NCBI GenBank assembly: GCA_009026175.1
Contig: WBTZ01000024.1
Span: 1-43,805, forward strand
From: Zoogloea sp.
GTDB taxonomy: Bacteria; Pseudomonadota; Gammaproteobacteria; Burkholderiales; Rhodocyclaceae
Reading direction: 5' to 3'
DNA: 43,805 bases
The notes beneath the pieces were generated by a model. The model was not told the DNA's origin. It was given only the letters and a program-made list of their open reading frames with translations, and did not search any database. This document shows positions 25,981 through 34,989 of the stretch, piece after piece; the stretch's first letter is position 1; each line of letters begins with the position of its first letter. The position numbers and the translations under genes were made by a program.

Positions 25981-26901
25981 TCAGACGTCGGCAAACAGCG
26001 CCACGAGCTGGTCGCGGAACCAGCACACCGCCGGGTCGTGGTCCGACCGGACATGCCACTGGGCGGAGATCGTGAAGGGGGGCGTCGGGTACGGAAACGG
26101 CCTGGCCACCAGGGCATCGATGCGCGCCGTCATCGACGCTGCCAGGCGCCCCGGAATGGTCAGCAGCATCTCCGAATCGGCGATCACCGACGCCAGACCG
26201 AGCCCGTGCTTGGCGGTGAAGACGATGCGCCGGCTGGCATTGCGCTCCAGCAACAGGCTATCCAGGGCCCGCATCAGCACCGGGTAGCTGTCGCCGCCAG
26301 GCCGATAATCCACGTGCCGGGCGCCCAGGTAATCGCTGACCGTCAGCGCCCCCTCTGCCAGGGGGTTGGACTGGCTCATCAGCACCACGAAGGTCTCGGT
26401 GAACAGGTTGTGGCGGCGATAGTCACTGCCGATCTCCGGCCAGTTGCCCACGGCGACGTCGATCATCCCTTCGCGCATGGCGTGCCGGGCCTCTTCCAGG
26501 GGGATGTCCACCGTCTCCAGCCGGATGTCCGGCGCCACTCCCGCCAGGTGCCGCAACAGCGGCGGCACGAAGACCATCTGCGCCAGATCGTTGCCGAGCA
26601 GCCGGAACAATCGATCGGAGGTCTGCGGGTCGAAAGCCCGCGTGTCACGCAGGGCCGCCTCGATGCCGCCCAGCCCGCTCTCGATGGGCCCGATCAGGGA
26701 CTGCACCAGGGCCGTCGGCACCATGCCGTCCGCGCCACGGATGAACAGGGGGTCGTCCAGCCGCTCGCGCAGCCGGCGCAGCGCATTACTCACCGCGGAC
26801 TGGGTCGTGAACAACGCCTGCGCCGCCTTGGTGACATTGCGCGTGGCGTACACCGTGCGCAGCACGCGCAGCAGGTTGAGGTCCAGCAGATCCGGTCGCA
26901 T
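25981..26901 (-). CDS. LysR-family regulator (NahR/DntR-like)
   Basis: The 306-residue protein starts 'MRPDLLDLNLLRVLRTVYATRNVTKAAQALFTTQSAVSNALRRLRERLDDPLFIRGADG'-type sequence, i.e. a winged helix-turn-helix with the NahR/LinR/NodD-subgroup N-terminus. The effector domain contains 'DIRLETVDIPLEEARHAMREGMIDVAVG'. Members of this subgroup respond to aromatic compounds such as salicylate. It is divergent from the extradiol dioxygenase operon, with a 157-bp shared promoter region containing an ATACAAA/TTTGTAT inverted repeat. It is likely the activator of that operon in response to an aromatic acid or a ring-cleavage product. Confidence 0.92.
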   Translation of the reverse strand: MRPDLLDLNLLRVLRTVYATRNVTKAAQALFTTQSAVSNALRRLRERLDDPLFIRGADGMVPTALVQSLIGPIESGLGGIEAALRDTRAFDPQTSDRLFRLLGNDLAQMVFVPPLLRHLAGVAPDIRLETVDIPLEEARHAMREGMIDVAVGNWPEIGSDYRRHNLFTETFVVLMSQSNPLAEGALTVSDYLGARHVDYRPGGDSYPVLMRALDSLLLERNASRRIVFTAKHGLGLASVIADSEMLLTIPGRLAASMTARIDALVARPFPYPTPPFTISAQWHVRSDHDPAVCWFRDQLVALFADV

Positions 26902-26936
26902 GGCGCTTCACCCCTTCAACATAATTTTCAGGAGAA

Positions 26937-26966
26937 ATACAAACAATCATAAATCATGATTTGTAT
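26937..26966. promoter_or_regulatory. Candidate LysR binding site in divergent promoter
   Basis: ATACAAA (26937-26943) and TTTGTAT (26960-26966) are perfect 7-bp inverted arms with a 16-bp spacer. Inside lies the 12-bp palindrome AAATCATGATTT (26951-26962). The stretch is strikingly A/T-rich in a GC-rich setting and lies 36-65 bp from the lysR start, the expected place for a LysR recognition and activation site. Confidence 0.55.
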
Positions 26967-27004
26967 GAATGTGACTTGCTTCCTAAACTCGGCTCAGCCT
27001 TATC

Positions 27005-27032
27005 GAGATTTTCGATTCGCGCCGAGATTTTC
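27005..27032. repeat. GAGATTTTC direct repeat in dioxygenase leader
   Basis: GAGATTTTC occurs at 27005-27013 and 27024-27032, a 19-bp offset (nearly two helical turns), ending 26 bp before the dioxygenase start codon. It could be an activator or repressor site, or simply part of the promoter. Confidence 0.35.
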
Positions 27033-27058
27033 AAGCCAAACATACAAGGAGACATGCA

Positions 27059-27919
27059 ATGATCGAAGTGCGGGACATCCACTATGCCCGGCTGGGCACC
27101 CGGGACCTGGACGCGGCGGAGAAGTACGCCACCGACATCATCGGCCTGCAGAAAGTGGAGCGCAGCAACGACCGGCTCTACCTCAAGAGCGACAGCCGCC
27201 ATCACACCCTGGCCTACTGCCTCGGCGACCCGGCCGAACAGGTGATTGCCTTCGAACTGAAGGACTGGTCGACCCTGGGCGCCGCCCACGAGCACCTGCG
27301 CGCCGCCGATGTGCCCTGCGGCATGGGCAGCGACGCGGAGGCCGCCGACCGCCACGTCGAGGCCTTCATGTGGTTCCTCGACCCCACCGGCAACCGCATC
27401 GAGCTGGTGGCCCGCCCCCACGAAGCCGGCAGGCGCTACTTCCCGGCCCGTGACGCCGGCATCCTGGGCTTCGGCCACGTGGGCCTGTGCTCCACCGATC
27501 CGGTCCGCGACCAAGCCTTCTGGCTGAGCCATTTCAACACCCTGGTGAGCGACTGGATCGGCCCCTGCCCGCTGCTGCGGGTCAACGCGCGCCATCACCA
27601 GATGGCCTTGTTCGCCGCCAAGCGCAAAGGCATCCAGCACATCAACCACCAGGTCGCCGAGATCGACGACATCATGCGCGCCTGGTATTTCCTCAACGAA
27701 AAGAAGATCCGGATCGTCTTCGGCCCCGGGCGCCACCCCACCTCCGGCGGCAACTTCCTGTATTTCGAGGGCCCGGACGGGATGATCTTCGAATACTCCA
27801 ACAGCGACCGGAACATCATCGGCGACCTGTCGTCCTACAAGCCCCGCCAGTTTCCGCTGCACCCCACGTCCTTCTGCATGTGGGGCTCCAAGCCCGATAT
27901 CGCCGAGTTCAAGGAATGA
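27059..27919 (+). CDS. Type I extradiol dioxygenase (two-domain VOC family)
   Basis: The 286-residue protein has two VOC domains ('IHYARLGTRDLDAAEKYATDIIGLQKVE' and 'GFGHVGLCSTDPVRDQAFWLSHFNTLV'), as in catechol 2,3-dioxygenase and biphenyl-2,3-diol dioxygenase. The probable Fe(II) ligands are H140 ('FGHVGL'), H194 ('GIQHINHQV') and E245 ('FEYS'), all present, so it should be active. It cleaves a vicinal dihydroxy aromatic ring adjacent to the hydroxyls. It has a strong AAGGAG site and is the first gene of an operon with an aldolase-fold protein and an aromatic-acid symporter. Its stop overlaps the next start by ATGA. The exact substrate is not deducible. Confidence 0.93.
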   Translation: MIEVRDIHYARLGTRDLDAAEKYATDIIGLQKVERSNDRLYLKSDSRHHTLAYCLGDPAEQVIAFELKDWSTLGAAHEHLRAADVPCGMGSDAEAADRHVEAFMWFLDPTGNRIELVARPHEAGRRYFPARDAGILGFGHVGLCSTDPVRDQAFWLSHFNTLVSDWIGPCPLLRVNARHHQMALFAAKRKGIQHINHQVAEIDDIMRAWYFLNEKKIRIVFGPGRHPTSGGNFLYFEGPDGMIFEYSNSDRNIIGDLSSYKPRQFPLHPTSFCMWGSKPDIAEFKE

Positions 27920-28608
27920 GCGACCATCCCCCCACCGCCCCCCTGGAGGCCCAGCGCGTGGTGCGACGGATGGCACGGGCGCTCGGCCGCAACGGGCTCA
28001 GCGGCCCCTTCGGCCACTGCAGCCTGCGCCTGGATGCGGCGCATTTCCTGGTCTGCGCGCCACGGCCGATGGCACTCATCGGCGTCGACGAGCCCGGCAC
28101 CGTGGTCCCGGTGGCCGGCCCGCTGCCGGAGAGCGTCCTCGGCGAGGTCCGCCTGCACCAGCAGGTCTATGCGCGCCGAAGCGGGGTGCAGGCGGTCTGC
28201 CGCTTCATCTCCCCCAGCGTGACGGCCCTCGCCGCCCTGGGCCGGACACCCCGCCCCCGCCACGGCAACGGCGCCTACTTCGCACCGGGAGTGCCTTTCT
28301 GGACGAGCTCGGCGTTGGTCCGCGACGACCCGTCCGCCGTCGCCGTGGCCAGCCTGATGGGCGATGGCCCGGCCATCGTGCTCAATGTGAATGGTGCGGT
28401 CACCGCCGGCAGCTCGCCCGAGCAGGCCCTCACCCTGGCCTGGTTCCTCGAGGACGCAGCCCGGGTCGAGCTGGCGGTCCTCGCCGCCGGCCAGGCCGAA
28501 GGCAGCCACCTGCTCCTCGGCGACGAGGCCGCCGTTCGCGCCACCTGGCAAGGCCGCATCGCCGAACGGGTGTGGGAATTCCTGACCCGCGACGACCCCG
28601 AAGCCTAG
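27916..28608 (+). CDS. Class II aldolase/adducin-fold protein lacking the zinc-binding histidines
   Basis: The 230-residue protein has the class II aldolase fold: 'RALGRNGLSGPFGHCSLRL', 'ESVLGEVRLHQQVYARRSGVQAV' and 'GPAIVLNVNGAVTAGSSPEQALTLAWFLEDAAR'. Members such as fuculose-phosphate aldolase bind zinc through two His of an HxH motif and a later His, with a catalytic Glu. Here the Glu is kept (E77), but the His positions align with R96, I98 and N159, so the metal site is gone. Some aromatic-cluster members (3,4-dihydroxyphthalate-type decarboxylases) belong to this superfamily; decarboxylation of a dihydroxybenzoate-type substrate is a possibility. It is translationally coupled (ATGA) to the dioxygenase and 26 bp before the symporter gene. 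Confidence 0.75.
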   Translation: MSDHPPTAPLEAQRVVRRMARALGRNGLSGPFGHCSLRLDAAHFLVCAPRPMALIGVDEPGTVVPVAGPLPESVLGEVRLHQQVYARRSGVQAVCRFISPSVTALAALGRTPRPRHGNGAYFAPGVPFWTSSALVRDDPSAVAVASLMGDGPAIVLNVNGAVTAGSSPEQALTLAWFLEDAARVELAVLAAGQAEGSHLLLGDEAAVRATWQGRIAERVWEFLTRDDPEA

Positions 28609-28634
28609 CCCCCTGAACATCACGAGGTTTCCAC

Positions 28635-29960
28635 ATGCCCCCGATCGATATTCAAAAGCTCGCCGACGAGGCGAAGTTCAACCGTTTCCACGCCCTGGTC
28701 CTGACCTGGTGTGCCCTCATCATCGTTTTCGACGGCTACGACCTGGCCGTGGCCGGCGTGGCCATGCCGGCGATCATGAAGGATATGGGCGTGAGCCCGA
28801 CCCAGGCCGGCTTCATGGCCAGCTCCGCCCTGTTCGGGATGAGCTTCGGCGCCATCTTCCTCGGCACCCTGTCCGACCGCATCGGGCGCCGCGGCGTGAT
28901 CGTGCTGTGCCTGGCGCTGTTCAGCGTGTTCACCGCGGCGGCCGGCCTGGCCGGCGACCCCACCACCTTCGGCGTGCTGCGTTTCCTGGCCGGGCTGGGG
29001 ATTGGCGGGGTAATGCCCAACGTGATCGCCGAGATGAGCGAGTATGCCCCGCGCCGCATCCGCGCCACGCTGATCACCCTGATGATGTGCGGCTACGCCG
29101 TGGGCGGCATCCTCGCCGCCTGGCTGGGCAAGGCGATGATCGTCCAGTACGGCTGGCAGTCGGTGTTCTACGCCGGGCTCGCGCCGATCGTGCTGATCCC
29201 CTTCATCCTCCGCGCCCTGCCCGAGTCCATGCCCTATCTGCTGCGCCGCGGCCGGCTGGACGCGCTGCGTTCGATTGCCGCCCGCCTCGATCCAGCCAAT
29301 CCACCCGCGGCCTCGGCCCGCTTCGTGCTGCCGGACACCAGCCGCTCCGACAAGGCCCCGGTGCACCACCTGTTCGCGGAGGGCCGGGGCATGGGCACGC
29401 TGATGCTGTGGGCGACCTACTTCATGTGCCTGTTCATGGTCTATGCCCTCAGCACCTGGCTCACCAAGCTGATGGCCAACGCCGGGCACAGCCTGGGCTC
29501 GGCGATGACCTTCGTGATGGTCCTGAACCTGGGCTCCATCGTCGGCGCCCTCGGCGGTGGCTGGCTGGCTGACCGCTTCCCCATCAAGCACGTGCTCGTC
29601 GTGATGTGCCTCGTCGCCTTCGCCTCCATCGCCCTGCTCGGGCAGCCGCTGCCCACGGGGCTGCTGTATGTCGTGGTGGGCCTCGCCGGCGCCACCACCA
29701 TCGGCACCCAGACGGTCACCCACGCCTGCACCGGCCAGTTCTACCCCCTGGCGATCCGCGCCACCGGCCTTGGCTGGGCGCTGGGCATCGGGCGGATTGG
29801 CGCCATCATCGCGCCCATCCTGATCGGAGTCCTGGTAAACCTGGCCCTGCCGCTGGAGATGAACTTCATCGCCATCGCCCTCCCCGCGCTGATCGCCGCC
29901 GTGACGATCTCCCGGGTGGGGAGCCGGGAGACCCCCGCCCAGCAGCTGGTCCGCGCCTGA
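28635..29960 (+). CDS. Aromatic-acid:H+ symporter (AAHS family, PcaK/BenK-like MFS)
   Basis: This 441-residue, 12-helix MFS protein carries the AAHS signature 'FDGYDLAVAGVAMPAIM' in helix 1. The loop 2-3 motif is 'GTLSDRIGRRGVIVLC' (DxxGRR), with 'FLAGLGIGGVMPNVIAEMSEYAPRRIRATL' in helix 4-5 and 'GWLADRFPIKHVLVV' in loop 8-9. Homologues import 4-hydroxybenzoate, benzoate, protocatechuate or vanillate with a proton. As third gene of the dioxygenase operon it presumably imports the aromatic acid the operon degrades. A perfect 13-bp hairpin follows 4 bp after the stop codon. Confidence 0.93.
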   Translation: MPPIDIQKLADEAKFNRFHALVLTWCALIIVFDGYDLAVAGVAMPAIMKDMGVSPTQAGFMASSALFGMSFGAIFLGTLSDRIGRRGVIVLCLALFSVFTAAAGLAGDPTTFGVLRFLAGLGIGGVMPNVIAEMSEYAPRRIRATLITLMMCGYAVGGILAAWLGKAMIVQYGWQSVFYAGLAPIVLIPFILRALPESMPYLLRRGRLDALRSIAARLDPANPPAASARFVLPDTSRSDKAPVHHLFAEGRGMGTLMLWATYFMCLFMVYALSTWLTKLMANAGHSLGSAMTFVMVLNLGSIVGALGGGWLADRFPIKHVLVVMCLVAFASIALLGQPLPTGLLYVVVGLAGATTIGTQTVTHACTGQFYPLAIRATGLGWALGIGRIGAIIAPILIGVLVNLALPLEMNFIAIALPALIAAVTISRVGSRETPAQQLVRA

Positions 29961-29963
29961 ACA

Positions 29964-29995
29964 GGCCGGGCCGGCGCGGGCTCGCCGGCCCGGCC
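29964..29995. terminator. Strong bidirectional hairpin between convergent genes
   Basis: GGCCGGGCCGGCG (29964-29976) pairs perfectly with CGCCGGCCCGGCC (29983-29995) over a 6-nt loop. It sits in the 43-bp gap between the convergent symporter and hybrid-kinase genes. The stem is all G/C. The 3' flank is pyrimidine-rich (CCTTCCCCT) rather than a T-run. Confidence 0.6.
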
Positions 29996-30003
29996 CCTTC
30001 CCC

Positions 30004-33000
30004 TCAGGCGCCCTGCAGGTACTCCAGCAGCTTGGCGTAGAGCAGCTCGGGCACGACCGGCTTGGTGATGAAGTCATTCATGCCGGCATCCATGCAGCGC
30101 TGGCGGTCTTCGGCGAAGGCGTTGGCGGTCATCGCCAGGATCGGCACGTGGCGGTAAGCGTCAAGGCTGCGGATGTGGCGGGTGGCCTCGAGGCCGTCCA
30201 TCACCGGCATCTGCATGTCCATCAGGACCAGGTCGAAGGGGGATTGCCGGGCGAGGGCCAGCGCCGTGGCGCCGTCCTCGGCGGTGGTGATGTCCAGGCC
30301 CACGTCGCTCAGGAACAGCATGGCCACCTCGCGATTGACCGCCTCGTCCTCGACGAGCAGCAGCCGCTTGCCGGCATGGGCCTCCTTCAGGCGGGCTTCG
30401 GCCTGATTGCCGGCCGGCGGCGCCTCGACCCTGAGCTGGCCCGACACCTGCCGGAGCCTTACCGTGAACCAGAAGATGCTGCCGTGCCCTGCGCTGCTCG
30501 CGGCCCCGGTCGTCCCGCCCATCAGCTCGGCCAGCTTCTTGGTGATCGCCAGGCCCAGGCCGGTGCCGCCGTAGCGGCGGGTGGTGCTGTTGTCGGCCTG
30601 CTCGAAGGCCGAGAACAGCCGCTCCATGGCTTCCGGGGCGATCCCGATGCCAGAGTCCTCGACCTCGAAGCGCAGGGTCAGATGCGAACCTGTATCGGCC
30701 TCGGGGCGGACGCGCAGGATGACATGGCCGTTCTCGGTGAACTTGATGGCATTGCTCACATAGTTCAGCAGGGCCTGCTGGATCCGCGTGGCGTCACCGA
30801 AGACGCCCGCCTGGAGGGCGGGACAGTCCACCACCAGGCTCAGGCCCTTGCCCCTGGCCCGATCGAGCAGCATGGCGACCACGTTCCGGCAGATATGCTC
30901 GACCTGCACCGGGGCATCTTCGAGGACGAACTTGCCGGCCTCGATCTTCGACAGATCGAGCACCGCATCGATGATCTCCAGCAGATGCCGGCTGGCGCCG
31001 TCGATCTTGTCCAGGCGCTGCTCCTGCTCCGTGTCCAGGCCGCTCCGGCGGATCAGGTAGGTCATGCCGGCGATGGCATTGAGCGGGGTACGGATCTCAT
31101 GGCTCATGTTGGCCAGGAAGGCGCTCTTGGCCACATTGGCCGACTCGGCCGCCTCCTTGGCCACCGAAAGCTCGGCGGTGCGCTCGGTGACCAGGGCCTC
31201 CAGCTGGTTGCGGTGGCGCTCGAGTTCCCTCTCGGCCAGCCGGATGGCCGTCACGTCTTCCTGGATGAGGACCACCTCGCCCACGCAACCATCCGACAGG
31301 CGGGAGGGGTAGATGACGGTCCGCACCAGGAAGGTGTCGCGCTCCGCCGCGCCCGGCGGCATGTGCTCCCGGTCGTACTCGATGGTGGTGACCGAACTGC
31401 CCTCGCCGGCAAAGGCCCGTCGTACCAGGCGCGTGACACCGGCCTGTTCCAGCTGCGGATCGTCCAGCACGGAGTGGCTGTCCAGGGTCTCGATGGACAC
31501 GCCCCACAGGGCTTCCCAGGCCTTGTTGACGCGGAGGGTCCGGCCATCCAGCCCGACGATCTGGATGGCCAGCGGCGATTCGTCGATCAGGGTGCGGAAG
31601 CGGATCTCCGAGTCCTGCAGGCTCATCTCCATGCGCTTGCGCTCGCTGATGTCGGTGTGGATGCCGGTCATGCGCAGGGGGCGGCCGGCCGCATCACGAC
31701 TCACGATCTTCCCGACCGACTCGATCCAGACCCAGCCGTCCTTTCCATAGCGGCGCCGGTAAGCCATGGTTTCCGGGCCCCCTGTGCTCAGGCAGGCCTC
31801 GAAGCGCTGCCGCAGCGGCTCCACATCATCCGGGTGGATGCTGGCAAACCAGCCCTTCATGTCGGTGATGAAGGTTCCCGGTTCGGCGCCGATCATGGAC
31901 GGGTAGTTCTCGCTCACCGTCACCTTCCCGGTGACGAGATCCAGGTCGAACCAGCCCTGGTTGGACGCCGCCAGCGCCAGGCGGGTGTGCTCCTCGCTGG
32001 CCCGCAATGCCTCCAGCGCATGGACCCGGTCGGTGACATCCTCGAAGACCGTCGCAAAGCGTTTCGGCTCGGTCGAGAAGACGGAAATGGAGAAGTGCTT
32101 GCCCAGGGGTTCGAAAAAGGGCTGGAAGCGGATCGCCGGCCCACCCAGGGCCACCTCGGTATAGGCCTCGAGGTAGGGCACCTGGCCGTACACCTCGCTG
32201 GCCAGCCGGCCGACGACCTTGTCCCGGCCCAGCGCCAGGATGGACTCGAAGGCCATGTTGACGTCGATGATCCGGTAATCGACGGGCTGCCCGCCCTCGC
32301 CGAAGACCAGCTCGTGAAGGGCTACGCCCTCCGTCATCGACGAGTACAGCGAATGGAACTTGACCTCGCTGTTGCGGATCGACTCCACCGCATTCTTGCG
32401 CTCGGTGATGTCATCGTAGATGCCCAGCACGCCGATGATCTCGCCCTCCCGGCCGCGCAGGGGCACCTTGGACGAGCGCAGCCAGATCGCCTCGCCGGTC
32501 GGTGTGGTCTGAGGCTCCTCGTAGTTCAGCTTGGGCACCCCGGACTCGATGACCGCCCGGTCATCCTGCCGGTACAGCTCGGCCTCGGGCGCCCAGACCA
32601 TCTCGGAGTCATCCCTGCCGATCAGATCGGCGGGCCCGGACAGGCCGGCATCCCGGGCAAAGGCCGGGTTGCAGCCCAGGTAGCGGGACTCCCGGTCCTT
32701 CCAGAACACCCGGATGGGCGCCGTGTCGATGATGGTCTTGAGCAGGCTCTGCGAAGCCTCGAGGGAGGCCTTGGCCTCGACCAGCGCCTCCTTGTCACGG
32801 CGGTGCTCGGCCAGTTCCCGCATCAGCTTCAGCGTATTGGTGGACAGGGTCGAATAGATCGACAGGATGATGTCGATCAGGGCCCGCGTCGCCCCTCCCA
32901 TCTCGACCTTCGCCTGCAGCTTGGCCGCCTCCAGGGACAGGCCGCCCTGCATCGCCTTCACCGCGTAGGCCATGAAGCGGTCGGACTCCAGGATGTGGGA

Positions 33001-33360
33001 GGCCAGCCAGCGCGCCAGGAAACCGAGGAGCTCCTCGGCCAGCTGCTCGTCCGGCGTTTCACTCAGCGCTTCGCGCATCCGGGTCACTTCGCCGACAAAG
33101 GCATCGTGGGTGGCCCGGTGCCCGACCTCCAGCGGGTCCCCGTGGAAGAACCCCTCCCATATCTCGCCCTCGCAGGAGAAGTGGTACACCGCATAATCGG
33201 CCAGTTCGTCCAGCAGGCGGTTCAGCCCCAATTCGCTGGAATTGAAGGCAATGCGCGCGGCCAGGATATTCAGCAACTCCACCAGCCGGCGGTGCTGCTC
33301 ATCGACGAGGTCGAGCCCCGTGTCGAAATTGTCGTTCCACGGAAAGATTACGATGTCCAT
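30004..33360 (-). CDS. Haemerythrin-PAS hybrid sensor histidine kinase with receiver
   Basis: The 1118-residue cytoplasmic protein starts with a bacteriohaemerythrin domain in which all seven di-iron ligands are present: H23, H60, E64, H81, H85, H122 and D127. About four PAS/PAC units follow ('[19 protein letters not shown]', '[16 protein letters not shown]', '[16 protein letters not shown]', '[19 protein letters not shown]'). The kinase core has H754 ('[16 protein letters not shown]') and '[19 protein letters not shown]', and a receiver with D1048 ('[16 protein letters not shown]') ends the protein. No membrane helix is seen. The haemerythrin domain should bind O2 or sense redox state. It is divergent from an HD-GYP gene, which is a plausible output partner. 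Confidence 0.94.
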   Translation of the reverse strand: MDIVIFPWNDNFDTGLDLVDEQHRRLVELLNILAARIAFNSSELGLNRLLDELADYAVYHFSCEGEIWEGFFHGDPLEVGHRATHDAFVGEVTRMREALSETPDEQLAEELLGFLARWLASHILESDRFMAYAVKAMQGGLSLEAAKLQAKVEMGGATRALIDIILSIYSTLSTNTLKLMRELAEHRRDKEALVEAKASLEASQSLLKTIIDTAPIRVFWKDRESRYLGCNPAFARDAGLSGPADLIGRDDSEMVWAPEAELYRQDDRAVIESGVPKLNYEEPQTTPTGEAIWLRSSKVPLRGREGEIIGVLGIYDDITERKNAVESIRNSEVKFHSLYSSMTEGVALHELVFGEGGQPVDYRIIDVNMAFESILALGRDKVVGRLASEVYGQVPYLEAYTEVALGGPAIRFQPFFEPLGKHFSISVFSTEPKRFATVFEDVTDRVHALEALRASEEHTRLALAASNQGWFDLDLVTGKVTVSENYPSMIGAEPGTFITDMKGWFASIHPDDVEPLRQRFEACLSTGGPETMAYRRRYGKDGWVWIESVGKIVSRDAAGRPLRMTGIHTDISERKRMEMSLQDSEIRFRTLIDESPLAIQIVGLDGRTLRVNKAWEALWGVSIETLDSHSVLDDPQLEQAGVTRLVRRAFAGEGSSVTTIEYDREHMPPGAAERDTFLVRTVIYPSRLSDGCVGEVVLIQEDVTAIRLAERELERHRNQLEALVTERTAELSVAKEAAESANVAKSAFLANMSHEIRTPLNAIAGMTYLIRRSGLDTEQEQRLDKIDGASRHLLEIIDAVLDLSKIEAGKFVLEDAPVQVEHICRNVVAMLLDRARGKGLSLVVDCPALQAGVFGDATRIQQALLNYVSNAIKFTENGHVILRVRPEADTGSHLTLRFEVEDSGIGIAPEAMERLFSAFEQADNSTTRRYGGTGLGLAITKKLAELMGGTTGAASSAGHGSIFWFTVRLRQVSGQLRVEAPPAGNQAEARLKEAHAGKRLLLVEDEAVNREVAMLFLSDVGLDITTAEDGATALALARQSPFDLVLMDMQMPVMDGLEATRHIRSLDAYRHVPILAMTANAFAEDRQRCMDAGMNDFITKPVVPELLYAKLLEYLQGA

Positions 33361-33713
33361 CTTGATAAACCTGCGCCCTCAGCGGCGTTAGCCCAATCTG
33401 TATAACCGCCGGAAATACGGTTCACCCCGGTTGCGCAGTATCATCCGCCAGCCGCTCCCAGGCTAGCCACTTCAGCACGGTCGGAAACAATTGGGATTTC
33501 CCCAACGGTCTTCCCCAGCCCTTGTCACCCGGTGCCGCACACCATGGCAGCGGTCGCAGGGCAGCTGCAGCTCCGCCTCATGCCATCCGGATGGAACACA
33601 CATCCCCCCGGAAACAAATCTGCAAGACACTGTAAAGTATCGCCTGCCCGCGACATGCCGGCAGCCGCACATCGACCCACGCCCCCGGTCGAGAACCAGA
33701 AATATCGACGCTT
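33361..33713. other. 353-bp divergent intergenic region (haemerythrin kinase / HD-GYP)
   Basis: No coding frame of convincing composition or RNA gene is visible. It must hold both divergent promoters. The 33480-33640 part is comparatively A/T-rich ('GGAAACAAATCTGCAAG', 'CACTGTAAAGTATCG'), consistent with the HD-GYP promoter. Confidence 0.4.
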
Positions 33714-34955
33714 ATGAAAATATCGCTCCAGCGAACCATCGCCGCACTGACCGGTGCGCTCGACTTCGTCGGGATCGACGAGGTCCATCATGGGAAACGC
33801 GTCGCCCTGTTCGCCTTCTCCATCGCCAACGAGCTGTCCTGGGAGAAATCCCGCTGCCTGGACATGCTCTACGCCGGCATGCTCCACGACTGCGGCGTGG
33901 CCCGCACCGAAGAGCACCGGCACCTCACCGACACCCTGGAATGGGACGGCGCCCAGGCCCATTGCGAGCGCGGCCAGACCTACCTGCTGGCCTGTCCGCC
34001 CCTGCAGCGCTTCGCCACCGCGACCCGCTGGCATCACACCCGCTGGGAAGACCTGGCCGATGAGCCGCTGTCCGCCGCCGAACGCCTGGAAACCAACCTG
34101 ATCTTCCTGGCGGACCGCCTGGACGTGCTGCTGGCCCCCTACATCACCGCAGACGGCCTGAAGAACGAGATCCTCTGGGAGTACCCGGCGATCGTCGAGC
34201 GCCTGGCCGGCATGTCGGGCTGCCAGTTCAGCCCGGAACTGATCGGAGCCCTGCAGCGCGCAGCCGGCCGCGAGGATTTCTGGCTGCAATGCGATCCGCC
34301 CTACGTGCACGAAGTCGTTGACGAACTCCTGATGCACGAGGCGCCCATCGAGCTGAGCAGCAAGGACGCCCTGGCCATCGCCGGCCTGTTTGCCCGCACG
34401 GTGGACTCGAAGAGCGTCTACACGCTGGAACACTCCACCCGCGTCGCCCAGCTCACCCGCTACCTGGCGCAGGCCCGGGGGGTGAGCGGCGTGGAGCTCG
34501 ACCTCCTCGAGATCGCCGCCCTGCTGCACGACATCGGCAAGCTGCGCGTCCCCGAGGAGATCATCGACAAGCCGGGCAGGATCAGCATCCAGGAACGCGC
34601 CATCGTACGGCGCCACAGCTACGACACCGGCCGCATCCTCAAGAAGGTCTTCCCCAGCCTGCCCCTGGCCGAGTGGGCCAGCATGCATCACGAAGACCTG
34701 ATCGGTACCGGCTACCCCAGCCAGCTCCACGCCAAGGACATCCCCTGGCAGGCCCGCCTGATCGCGGTGGCCGACATCTTCCAGGCCCTGTCCCAGGACC
34801 GCCCCTACCGGCCGCGCCTGGAGAGCAGCGCGGTGATGGCCCACCTGGACGAGCTGCTGGCGGAGGGCCGCCTCGACGCCGGACTGGTCGAACTGTTGCG
34901 CCATCACGTGGACTGCTGCTACCGGCTGGCCGTGCACGGAGAACTGCCGGCCTGA
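33714..34955 (+). CDS. HD-GYP-domain protein with a second, degenerate HD region
   Basis: This 413-residue cytoplasmic protein has a C-terminal HD-GYP domain: H240, 'LLHDIGKLRVP' (H272-D273), H301, 'HHEDLIGTGYP' (H325, H326, G331-P335) and D354. These are the metal-binding and signature residues of cyclic-di-GMP phosphodiesterases. The usual Asp before GxGYP is I330. The N-terminal half also looks HD-like ('HHGKRVALFAFSIANELSW', 'AGMLHDCGVAR' with H58-D59, 'TRWHHTRWEDL'), apparently a degenerate copy or a sensory HD domain. It is divergent from the haemerythrin kinase and convergent with the sigma-54 activator gene. It probably degrades c-di-GMP; activity is untested. Confidence 0.9.
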   Translation: MKISLQRTIAALTGALDFVGIDEVHHGKRVALFAFSIANELSWEKSRCLDMLYAGMLHDCGVARTEEHRHLTDTLEWDGAQAHCERGQTYLLACPPLQRFATATRWHHTRWEDLADEPLSAAERLETNLIFLADRLDVLLAPYITADGLKNEILWEYPAIVERLAGMSGCQFSPELIGALQRAAGREDFWLQCDPPYVHEVVDELLMHEAPIELSSKDALAIAGLFARTVDSKSVYTLEHSTRVAQLTRYLAQARGVSGVELDLLEIAALLHDIGKLRVPEEIIDKPGRISIQERAIVRRHSYDTGRILKKVFPSLPLAEWASMHHEDLIGTGYPSQLHAKDIPWQARLIAVADIFQALSQDRPYRPRLESSAVMAHLDELLAEGRLDAGLVELLRHHVDCCYRLAVHGELPA

Positions 34956-34989
34956 ACGGACCGGCAGCCCCCGGGCCCGGAAGGCGGAG

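Noticed and set aside
33491-33505. TTGGG/CCCAA hairpin in the divergent region before the HD-GYP gene.
   Set aside because: Only 5 bp of stem with no T-run or other structure; likely chance.
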